The position numbers and the translations under genes were made by a program. Positions 1-6,283 of a stretch of DNA of 8,098 nt are shown here, piece by piece; position 1 is the first letter of the stretch; each line of letters starts with the position of its first letter. The stretch lies in contig DAHVVW010000080.1 of the NCBI GenBank assembly GCA_027357125.1, forward strand, positions 1 to 8,098, read 5' to 3'. The stretch is from Clostridiales bacterium (GTDB taxonomy: Bacteria; Bacillota; Desulfitobacteriia; Desulfitobacteriales; Desulfitobacteriaceae). Below the pieces are notes generated by a model. The model saw only the letters and a program-made list of their open reading frames with translations. It had not been told where the DNA came from and made no database searches.

Positions 1-589
1 TGCAAGTGTCAAAACCCTCACCCAGAAAATGATTGATGATAATGTTGATCCCGTCAGCATTATTAACGATGGTTTAATGCCAGGCATGAACGTGGTGGGT
101 GTTCGTTTCAAAGCCGGGGATATGTTCGTGCCGGAAGTTATGATGTCTGCTAAAGCTATGGCTGCTGGAATCGAACTGGTTAAGCCCCTGATCGCTGAGA
201 GCAATATGCCAACTGCCGGCAAAGTGGTGATTGGTACGGTTAAAGGGGATTTGCACGATATCGGCAAAAAATTAGTTAACATGATGCTCGAAAGCGCCGG
301 TTTCCAAATTGTCGACCTCGGAGTTGACATTGCTCCGGCAAAATTTGTCGAAGCTGTGAAAGAGCATAAGCCTCAGGTTATCGGCATGTCCGCTCTCCTG
401 ACCACTACCATGCTTTCCATGAAAGATACGATTGACGCTCTGAAAGAAGAAGGACTGCGCGACAGTGTCAAAATTATCATCGGCGGTGCTCCTGTAACTC
501 AATCCTTTGCTGATCAAATCGGGGCTGATGGCTATGCTCCTGATGCTGCTGCGGCCACGGATCTGTGCAAACAGCTTTCCGCAAAATAA
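1..589 (+). CDS. Corrinoid protein of a methyltransferase system (MtgC/MtqC/MttC-like), 5' end outside window
   Basis: This cytoplasmic cobalamin carrier shuttles a methyl group between a substrate-specific methyltransferase and a second methyltransferase acting on tetrahydrofolate. The frame is open from the first full codon at base 2, and the residues before the Met at 29 (ASVKTLTQK) fit the family's N-terminal helical domain, so that Met is internal. About 195 residues are visible against a usual 205-215, so some 15-20 are missing. The helical cap domain carries GLMPGMNVVGVRFKAGDMFV. The cobalamin-binding Rossmann domain carries the signature GDLHDIG, with the lower-ligand His codon at 254-256, followed by SALLTTTM and GGAPVT. 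It is 68 bp upstream of a matching methyltransferase gene, which supports the role. The methyl donor (glycine betaine, carnitine, methylamine or other) cannot be read from this protein. Family assignment is very secure; substrate is unknown. Confidence 0.95.
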   Translation, partial: ASVKTLTQKMIDDNVDPVSIINDGLMPGMNVVGVRFKAGDMFVPEVMMSAKAMAAGIELVKPLIAESNMPTAGKVVIGTVKGDLHDIGKKLVNMMLESAGFQIVDLGVDIAPAKFVEAVKEHKPQVIGMSALLTTTMLSMKDTIDALKEEGLRDSVKIIIGGAPVTQSFADQIGADGYAPDAAAATDLCKQLSAK

Positions 590-643
590 GCTTAAGGCTT
601 TGACGTAATTAGATAGTAATAAGGTATGAGTATTGAAACTGAC

Positions 644-650
644 GGGAGGT
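644..650 (+). promoter_or_regulatory. Ribosome binding site fixing a GTG start
   Basis: GGGAGGT lies 7 bases before the GTG at 658. It supports that codon as the start of the methyltransferase, and the resulting N-terminus MLIIGELIN matches the known start of AcsE-type proteins. Confidence 0.75.
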
Positions 651-657
651 AACTTTA

Positions 658-1455
658 GTGTTAATTATCGGGGAACTGATTAACACCAGCCGCAAAGCGA
701 TTAGAGAAGCGGTCGAGAACAAAGACGGCGAGTACATTAAACAGATTGCCAAAGCCCAGCTGGAGGCAGGAGCCAATTACATTGATGTGAACTGTGGTAC
801 CAGGGTGTATGATGAAGTAGAGATTATGGAATGGCTGGTGAACCTGGTGCAAGAAGCTGTGGAAGCTCCTTTGTGTATTGACAGCCCGGATCCGAAAGCG
901 ATCGAGAAGGGTTTATCTTTAGCCAAGTACGGACAGCCCATGATCAACTCCATTACGGCGGAAAAAGAGCGCTACGGACAAATCCTGCCGCTGGTGCAAA
1001 AGTATAAAGCCAAAGTTGTAGCCCTCTGCATGGATGATACCGGGATGCCGGAGACTGCGGACGACCGCATGCGTGTTGTCAGCACCCTGCATAAGAACCT
1101 AACCGCAGCCGGGGTGGCTGAGGATGATATTTACTTCGATCCCTTGGTCAAACCGGTCAGTACCGGCGACAATGCCGGTCTGGAAGTATTAGAGACTGTG
1201 GCGCTTATCTCCAAGGAGTTTCCGAATGTGCACAAGGTGTGCGGCCTGAGCAACATTTCCTACGGATTGCCAAACCGCAAAGTGTTAAATCAGCTGTTCA
1301 TGGTGCAAACCATGACCATGGGCATGGACAGCTACATCCTCGATCCCCTTGACAAGACGATGATGGGTTTTGTTTATGGTTCGCAGGCCCTCTTGGGCAA
1401 AGACTCCTATTGCATGAATTATTTAACATTACACCGCAACGGGCTGTACTCCTAA
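658..1455 (+). CDS. Methyltetrahydrofolate:corrinoid methyltransferase (MtgA/MtqA/AcsE-like, pterin-binding TIM barrel)
   Basis: The enzyme moves a methyl group between a cobalamin protein and tetrahydrofolate; next to a substrate-type corrinoid protein the likely direction is methyl-Co to methyl-THF. The 265-residue protein is the single-domain size of AcsE (about 262). It begins MLIIGELIN, the typical first barrel strand. Residues equivalent to the folate-contacting set of Moorella AcsE are present: Asp75 in LCIDS, Asn97 in MINS, Asp161 in YFDPL and Asn199 in GLSNIS. Related enzymes include MtgA (glycine betaine, Desulfitobacterium), MtqA (quaternary amines, Eubacterium) and MtvA (vanillate). 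It follows the corrinoid protein by 68 bp with no terminator, so co-transcription is expected. The acetyl-CoA pathway enzyme AcsE itself is less likely, because none of the acs partners (CO dehydrogenase, corrinoid iron-sulfur protein) is visible nearby. Family call is strong; the exact subfamily is inferred from context. Confidence 0.93.
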   Translation: MLIIGELINTSRKAIREAVENKDGEYIKQIAKAQLEAGANYIDVNCGTRVYDEVEIMEWLVNLVQEAVEAPLCIDSPDPKAIEKGLSLAKYGQPMINSITAEKERYGQILPLVQKYKAKVVALCMDDTGMPETADDRMRVVSTLHKNLTAAGVAEDDIYFDPLVKPVSTGDNAGLEVLETVALISKEFPNVHKVCGLSNISYGLPNRKVLNQLFMVQTMTMGMDSYILDPLDKTMMGFVYGSQALLGKDSYCMNYLTLHRNGLYS

Positions 1456-1470
1456 GCTAAAGAGTGTTTT

Positions 1471-1498
1471 TTACAGTAGCCCTTCGGGGCTACTGTAA
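1471..1498 (+). other. Perfect 12-bp inverted repeat with TTCG tetraloop, between methyltransferase and hutU
   Basis: TTACAGTAGCCC at 1471-1482 and its exact complement at 1487-1498 flank a TTCG loop closed by a C-G pair, an exceptionally stable RNA tetraloop. A run of six T (1467-1472) lies before the hairpin, not after it, and the downstream bases (CTATATCTGGGG) are not a U-tract, so this is not a canonical intrinsic terminator in the + direction. In the - direction the bases after the hairpin are A, also wrong. Likely roles are protection of the upstream mRNA 3' end, partial termination, or an mRNA processing point that uncouples the two gene blocks. Confidence 0.8.
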
Positions 1499-1564
1499 CT
1501 ATATCTGGGGAGATTTCCAGGACAAGTTCATCGATGCTCTAGGGTTTTAAGGAGGGGATAAAAG

Positions 1565-3601
1565 ATGATCAGCAACCTTGACATTGCTAAGGCTATGACA
1601 GTCAAGCTTGATCCGGTCTTGCCTGAATACCCGAAATTCGCAGAAGGAATTCGCCGCGCTCCGGACCGCGGTTTTAAGCTGACGCCGGAGCAGACTAAAA
1701 CTGCTTTGAAGAATGCCCTTCGCTACGTGCCGGAAGAACTTCATGAGGTATTGGCTCCGGAATTTTTGGAAGAGTTGCGGACCACGGGCCGGATTTACGC
1801 TTACCGCTTCCATCCGCAAGGGCGCATTTACGGCAAGCCAATTGAGGAATACAAGGGAAACTGCCTTGAGGGCAGGGCTTTTCAGGTGATGATTGACAAT
1901 AACCTGGACTTGGACGTGGCTCTTTACCCATACGAACTCGTAACTTACGGGGAAACGGGCAGTGTCTGTCAAAACTGGCTCCAGTACCGCCTGATAAAAA
2001 AGTACCTGGAGATTATGACCAATGAACAAACCCTGGTGCTGGAATCAGGGCATCCGCTGGGACTGTTCCCGTCGAAGCAGGAAGCTCCCCGTGTCATCAT
2101 TACGAATGCCATCATGGTCGGGATGTTTGACAACCAGGAGGATTGGGAGACTGCCGAGCAGATGGGGGTAGCGAACTACGGGCAGATGACGGCGGGCGGC
2201 TGGATGTACATTGGGCCGCAAGGGATTGTGCACGGGACTTTTAACACCCTGCTTAATGCGGGTCGGCTCAAACTCGGAATGCCGCAGGACGGGGATCTAA
2301 AAGGACGCCTCTTTATTTCTTCCGGCTTAGGCGGAATGAGTGGAGCTCAGCCTAAAGCGATTGAAATCGCCAACGGGGTCGGGATTGTGGCCGAAGTTGA
2401 TGCATCCCGCATTAAGACCAGGCACGATCAAGGCTGGGTCAAGGAAGCTTCGGCAGACCTGAGCGAGGTTTTCCGGATTGCCAGGGAATACATGGACAAG
2501 AAAGAGGCCATGTCCATTGCCTACCATGGGAATGTGGTCGATCTTTTGGAATATGCGGTTAAAAACAAGATCCATGTGGATTTGCTTTCGGACCAGACCT
2601 CCTGCCACGTGGCCTATGACGGCGGGTACTGTCCGCAGGGGGTAAGCTTTGAGGAACGCACCCGTCTCTTGGCTACAGATCGCAAGAGGTTTCGCGAACT
2701 TGTGGATAAAAGTTTAAGACGTCATTTTGAGCTTATTAAAATTCTGGCTGAACGCGGCACTTACTTCTTTGACTATGGCAATGCTTTTATGAAGGCTATC
2801 TTTGATGCCGGAGTTCAGGAAATATCTAGAAACGGCGTGGACGAGAAAGACGGCTTTATTTTCCCGTCTTACGTAGAAGATATCATGGGTCCGGAACTGT
2901 TCGACTATGGCTATGGCCCGTTCCGCTGGGTATGTCTAAGCGGCAAGAGTGAAGATTTGTTTAAGACAGATCAGGCGGCGATGGCGTGTATTGATCCGAA
3001 CCGCCGGGGTCAGGATCGAGATAATTATGTCTGGATTCAGGATGCGGACAAAAATAAATTAGTGGTCGGGACGCAGGCGCGTATTCTGTACCAGGATGCG
3101 GAAGGCAGGGTCAGAATTGCGCTTAAGTTTAACGACATGGTGCGTACCGGAGAGATCGGGCCGGTAATGCTGGGGCGAGATCATCATGATGTGAGCGGCA
3201 CTGATTCTCCTTTCCGTGAAACTGCGAATATTAAAGACGGCAGCAATGTCATGGCTGACATGGCAATACAGTCTTTTGCCGGAGATGCTGCCCGGGGCAT
3301 GAGCCTGGTGGCCTTGCACAACGGGGGCGGGGTCGGGATCGGCAAAGCGATCAACGGCGGTTTCGGCCTGGTGCTCGATGGCAGTGAGCGCGTGGATAAT
3401 ATTATTAAGTCAGCCTTGCTCTGGGACGTGATGGGCGGAGTCGCCCGCCGTTCTTGGGCGCGCAACCAGCATTCGATCGAAACCAGCATCGAGTTTAACG
3501 AGCGCTACCAGGGGCAAGGGCACATTACCCTGCCGTATATCCCGCAGGAAGCGCTGGTGGAGGACTTGGTCAAAGGCATGTTTAAGAAGATGGGGAAATA
3601 A
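1565..3601 (+). CDS. hutU: Urocanate hydratase (urocanase), long form
   Basis: The enzyme hydrates urocanate to 4-imidazolone-5-propanoate with tightly bound NAD+, the second step of histidine breakdown. The protein has 678 residues, like the animal form (about 676) and longer than the classic Pseudomonas/Bacillus form (about 557). Visible landmarks are GQMTAGGWMYIGPQGIVHGT in the N-terminal part, the nucleotide-binding GLGGMSGAQ at 254-262, YGPFRWVC at 450-457, VGTQARILY at 501-509, GRDHHDVSGTDSPFRET, and ALHNGGGVGIG near the C-terminus. The stretch ARILY aligns with the Prosite urocanase signature FQGLPxRICW, so the position of Pseudomonas Cys410 is Leu508 here; this appears to be a trait of the long subfamily. 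The start is set by AAGGAGGGG at 1549-1557, 7 bases before ATG. It lies 109 bp after the methyltransferase gene and is followed by ftcD and hutI, which confirms the pathway. Confidence 0.96.
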   Translation: MISNLDIAKAMTVKLDPVLPEYPKFAEGIRRAPDRGFKLTPEQTKTALKNALRYVPEELHEVLAPEFLEELRTTGRIYAYRFHPQGRIYGKPIEEYKGNCLEGRAFQVMIDNNLDLDVALYPYELVTYGETGSVCQNWLQYRLIKKYLEIMTNEQTLVLESGHPLGLFPSKQEAPRVIITNAIMVGMFDNQEDWETAEQMGVANYGQMTAGGWMYIGPQGIVHGTFNTLLNAGRLKLGMPQDGDLKGRLFISSGLGGMSGAQPKAIEIANGVGIVAEVDASRIKTRHDQGWVKEASADLSEVFRIAREYMDKKEAMSIAYHGNVVDLLEYAVKNKIHVDLLSDQTSCHVAYDGGYCPQGVSFEERTRLLATDRKRFRELVDKSLRRHFELIKILAERGTYFFDYGNAFMKAIFDAGVQEISRNGVDEKDGFIFPSYVEDIMGPELFDYGYGPFRWVCLSGKSEDLFKTDQAAMACIDPNRRGQDRDNYVWIQDADKNKLVVGTQARILYQDAEGRVRIALKFNDMVRTGEIGPVMLGRDHHDVSGTDSPFRETANIKDGSNVMADMAIQSFAGDAARGMSLVALHNGGGVGIGKAINGGFGLVLDGSERVDNIIKSALLWDVMGGVARRSWARNQHSIETSIEFNERYQGQGHITLPYIPQEALVEDLVKGMFKKMGK

Positions 3602-3830
3602 GTTCTGCCGCGTCCGAATTTCCCGCTCACCCTGCATCGGTAACAGAAGAATGTGCTTTGTTTGACTGCGGGCAGCCGCCAAAGCGTTATAGGCATGCGT
3701 TTTCCGTTGATGGCGTCTGCTATTCCGCAATCAAAGTCGCACCTTGATTTATCGCTGCGAAGGGATTCGCTTGGAAATATCGGACGCTGTTGAACTTTTT
3801 CAGGGCAATCTAGTTAGGACGGTGACTTGA
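3602..3830 (+). other. 229-bp hutU-ftcD intergenic region, no recognised gene
   Basis: This gap is unusually wide for an operon whose next junction is 15 bp. I see no strong hairpin, terminator or convincing -35/-10 pair. Two short frames are open in tandem: one from 3601 to a TGA at 3745-3747, and one from 3711 to a TGA at 3828-3830 that directly abuts the ftcD ATG. Neither has a good start codon with a ribosome binding site, and I do not recognise the peptides. The end of the region supplies the weak AGGACGGTGA ribosome binding site (3816-3825) for ftcD. Confidence 0.4.
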
Positions 3831-4727
3831 ATGGCTAAAGTAGTAGAGTGTATTCCAAATATCAGTGAGGGCCGAAGGCTGGATGTGGTGGAAGAAATCG
3901 TCGGGGAAGTAAAGAAAGTCCCTGGGGTAACCTTGCTTGATTATTCGAGCAACGCCGATCATAACCGGACGGTCATAACCTTTATCGGGGAGCCGGAAGG
4001 AGTTTTGGAAGCGGCGTGGCGGCTAATCGTGAAGGCTGCGGACAAGATCGACCTTGGCCGGCATCAGGGAGAGCACCCGCGCATGGGTGCCACGGATGTT
4101 TGTCCTTTCGTCCCGGTACGCGAAGTTACGATGGACGAGTGTGTGGAGTTAGCGCGCAAGCTCGGGGAACGGGTGGGGCAAGAACTTAATATTCCCGTTT
4201 ATCTGTATGAGCGGGCGGCTACCCGGCCGGAAAGGCGCAACCTGGCCGAAGTACGGCGGGGACAGTACGAGGGCATTAAAGAAAGCATTAACACTCCGGA
4301 ACGCAAACCTGATTATGGCCCGAGTGTCATGGGGAAAGCCGGGGCGATTGCCATTGGCGCCCGTCCGCCCTTGGTTGCATTCAACATCAACTTAGGCACT
4401 ACCAACTTGGATATTGCCAAAGCGATTGCTAAAGGTATCCGTGGCAGCTCCGGCGGGTTTGTCAATATTAAAGCGCTGGGAGTTGAGCTGGCCGCGCAGG
4501 GAATGGTGCAGATCTCCATGAACATGGTAGATACCCAGGCAACTCCTCTGTACCGGGCGATGGAGTACATTAAGGCAGAAGCGGCTCACTACGGCGTGCC
4601 TGTGATCGGGAGCGAGATCGTGGGCTTGGTACCGCTTGACAGCATGCTTGATGTGGCTTCGTACTACTTGAAATTAGGTGATTTTTCGTACGAGCAGATT
4701 TTGGAAAAGAGGGTATTTAGGTTTTAG
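3831..4727 (+). CDS. ftcD: Glutamate formimidoyltransferase (transferase domain only)
   Basis: The enzyme transfers the formimino group of N-formimino-L-glutamate to tetrahydrofolate, giving glutamate and 5-formimino-THF. At 298 residues it covers only the N- and C-terminal subdomains of the transferase half; the cyclodeaminase half found in the 541-residue mammalian FTCD is absent and must be supplied by another gene. The N-terminus VECIPNISEGR is diagnostic. GEHPRMGATDVCPF at 80-93 contains His82, which matches the catalytic His82 of pig FTCD in both context and number. GAIAIGARPPLVAFNINL at 171-188 and RGSSGGFVNIKALG at 204-217 are further family blocks. ATG 3831 has a modest GGTGA ribosome binding site 5 bases upstream and gives the canonical N-terminus. 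It sits between hutU and hutI, so it takes the place of hutG-type formiminoglutamase in this pathway. Confidence 0.96.
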   Translation: MAKVVECIPNISEGRRLDVVEEIVGEVKKVPGVTLLDYSSNADHNRTVITFIGEPEGVLEAAWRLIVKAADKIDLGRHQGEHPRMGATDVCPFVPVREVTMDECVELARKLGERVGQELNIPVYLYERAATRPERRNLAEVRRGQYEGIKESINTPERKPDYGPSVMGKAGAIAIGARPPLVAFNINLGTTNLDIAKAIAKGIRGSSGGFVNIKALGVELAAQGMVQISMNMVDTQATPLYRAMEYIKAEAAHYGVPVIGSEIVGLVPLDSMLDVASYYLKLGDFSYEQILEKRVFRF

Positions 4728-4742
4728 AAGGGCGGTGTTTGG

Positions 4743-6005
4743 ATGCCGTATGCGGATTTGTTTATTCACTCTGCCCGCTACCTGGCTACGGTCAGGGGAT
4801 ATTCAGCAGAACCGGCGCGTGGAAGCGCAATGGATGAGGTCGGGTTGATCGAAGATGGGGCCGTGGCGATTGTCGGGGATAAAATTGCGGCGGTGGGGAC
4901 AACTGCCGACCTGGAACGGGAAGGATGGGTTGGTCCGGACACCGAACGCCTGGATGCCAGAGGAAAAGTGGTAACTCCTGGTTTTGTCGATCCCCATACC
5001 CATGTTCTTTATGGTGGTTCGCGCGAAAATGAGCTGCCCTTAAAGCTGGCCGGAGTGCCTTATTTAGAAATCTTAAAGCAGGGCGGCGGCATTCTCTCTA
5101 CCGTGAGTGCCACGGCCTCTGCCACAGATGAGGAACTTAAAGCACAGACCAAGAAACGCCTGCGTACGATGCTGAGCTTAGGGACTACCACTGCCGAAGT
5201 AAAGAGCGGGTACGGTTTAAGCCTTAAAGAAGAACTGCGGGCCTTAAGGCTGATCGCTGAGTTGAATAAGGAAGAAGTCCTTGACCTCGTGCCAACTTTC
5301 ATGGGGGCGCACGCCGTGCCGCCAGGTTCCAGTGAAGAAGAGTTTACTAAGACCATCGTTGAGGAAATGCTGCCGCAAGTTGCTGGTCAAGGGATAGCTG
5401 AGTTCTGCGATGTATTCTGTGAGCCTGGTGTTTTTAGCCTGGAGTCGAGCGAACGGATTTTAGCTAGGGCGAAAGAATTGGGCTTTAGGCCCAAAATCCA
5501 TGCGGATGAGCTGGAAGCAGCGGGGGGAGCGGAGCTGGCAGCGAGAATAGAGGCAGTGAGCGCTGACCATTTGCTCCAGGCGTCTGACAGAGGGATTAAA
5601 GATATGGCCCAGGCCGGAGTCATAGCCGTTTTACTCCCGGCCACATCCTTTAACTTGGCCAAGAACTCATATGCAAGGGCTAGGGATATGGTGGCAGCCG
5701 GAGTGCCGGTGGCCTTGGCTACAGATTCTAACCCGGGTTCATCCCCGACTGAATCCATGTCCTTGGTGCTCACCTTGGCCTGCCTCTACTTGAAACTTTC
5801 TCCAGCAGAGGCTCTTACTGCTGCTACGATTAATGCAGCTCATGCCCTTCGGAGAGCTGGCCTGGTGGGGAGCCTGGAAGCGGGGAAACAGGCTGATGTG
5901 CTCATTTTCGATGTGCCCAACTTGAACTATCTCCCCTACCACTTCGGCAATAACCCTGTGGACGCCGTGATCAAAAAAGGGAAAAAGGTGTGGGAGAACC
6001 GGTAG
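4743..6005 (+). CDS. hutI: Imidazolonepropionase
   Basis: This metal-dependent amidohydrolase opens the ring of 4-imidazolone-5-propanoate to give N-formimino-L-glutamate, the substrate of the neighbouring FtcD. The length, 420 residues, is close to Bacillus subtilis HutI (421). The TIM-barrel metal site is intact: DPHTH at 83-87 (His85, His87), His253 and Glu256 in KIHADE, His276 in SADHL, and Asp328 in ATDSNPGSS. Arg94 in GGSREN and the loop KSGYGLS (154-160) match substrate-contact regions of the family. An N-terminal beta-sandwich precedes the barrel and is completed by C-terminal strands (residues about 375-420). It starts 15 bp after ftcD with the ribosome binding site AGAAGGGCGGTG, so the two genes are almost certainly co-transcribed. 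It is the last gene before a clear terminator. Confidence 0.97.
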   Translation: MPYADLFIHSARYLATVRGYSAEPARGSAMDEVGLIEDGAVAIVGDKIAAVGTTADLEREGWVGPDTERLDARGKVVTPGFVDPHTHVLYGGSRENELPLKLAGVPYLEILKQGGGILSTVSATASATDEELKAQTKKRLRTMLSLGTTTAEVKSGYGLSLKEELRALRLIAELNKEEVLDLVPTFMGAHAVPPGSSEEEFTKTIVEEMLPQVAGQGIAEFCDVFCEPGVFSLESSERILARAKELGFRPKIHADELEAAGGAELAARIEAVSADHLLQASDRGIKDMAQAGVIAVLLPATSFNLAKNSYARARDMVAAGVPVALATDSNPGSSPTESMSLVLTLACLYLKLSPAEALTAATINAAHALRRAGLVGSLEAGKQADVLIFDVPNLNYLPYHFGNNPVDAVIKKGKKVWENR

Positions 6006-6070
6006 ACCTGTAAAACCTTAAAATCAAGTGCAAACCCTAATTCGGTACTAAACCCAAAATATGAGTACAA

Positions 6071-6104
6071 AACGGACTTCTCAGAGAGAGTCCGTTCGTT
6101 TTTT
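6071..6104 (+). terminator. Rho-independent terminator after hutI
   Basis: AACGGACT at 6071-6078 pairs perfectly with AGTCCGTT at 6089-6096. An inner CTC/GAG extension closes an AGA loop, with one bulged T at 6079. A run of six T at 6099-6104 follows the stem. It lies 65 bp after the hutI stop and closes the transcript that runs through hutU-ftcD-hutI, separating it from the regulator gene. Confidence 0.9.
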
Positions 6105-6283
6105 ACATCCTCTTACAATTGCCAAATATCTTTGCGCAATTAGGTTATATAAGTGCAAAAAAATTTGCGTTTTATTTCAAAATCTGCAGGAAGAGACACA
6201 TCAAAACGCGAACTAATTATTGGTTTCTCATCATAGTGCAGCCGTGCCTGGCGGTTTCGGTATAGAAAGGACATTGAAAGCAA
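6105..6283 (+). promoter_or_regulatory. AT-rich leader of the regulator gene with inverted repeats
   Basis: Since a terminator lies just upstream, the regulator needs its own promoter here. Structures seen are: a 10-bp hairpin at 6117-6141 (AATTGCCAAA / TTTGCGCAATT, one bulged C, loop TATC); a 5-bp hairpin at 6155-6168 (GCAAA / TTTGC); and a spaced inverted repeat TTTGCGTTTT (6164-6173) with AAAACGCGAA (6203-6212), 9 of 10 complementary. No good -35/-10 pair was found. A bare GG-N10-GC spacing occurs at 6143-6156 but lacks most of the sigma-54 consensus. A possible ribosome binding site AAAGGA lies at 6266-6271, rather far from the ATG at 6284. Confidence 0.4.

Noticed and set aside
29..31. 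ATG at 29 as the start of the corrinoid protein
   Set aside because: The frame stays open to the window edge and the residues before it fit the family's N-terminal helical domain, so the real start lies upstream of the window.
587..600. Small AAGC/GCTT dyad after the corrinoid protein gene as a terminator
   Set aside because: The stem is only about 4 bp and no T-run follows.
600..630. TTGACG followed by TATGAG as a promoter before the methyltransferase
   Set aside because: The spacing is 19 bases and the -10 is poor; the gene is more simply read with the corrinoid protein ahead of it.
1547..2029. 160-codon open frame on the - strand inside hutU
   Set aside because: It lies opposite a strongly conserved urocanase sequence and its translation resembles no family I know; it is a shadow of hutU.
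3184..3730. Overlapping - strand frames across the hutU end and the gap
   Set aside because: They are mostly antisense to conserved hutU codons, with low-complexity, Arg/His/Pro-rich translations and no ribosome binding site.
5387..5773. 128-codon - strand frame inside hutI
   Set aside because: Ala/Ser-rich translation antisense to the conserved metal-site region of hutI; typical shadow frame.
6143..6156. GG-N10-GC spacing resembling a sigma-54 promoter before the regulator
   Set aside because: Only the GG and TGCA parts match; the CAC after GG is missing, and this spacing is common by chance.
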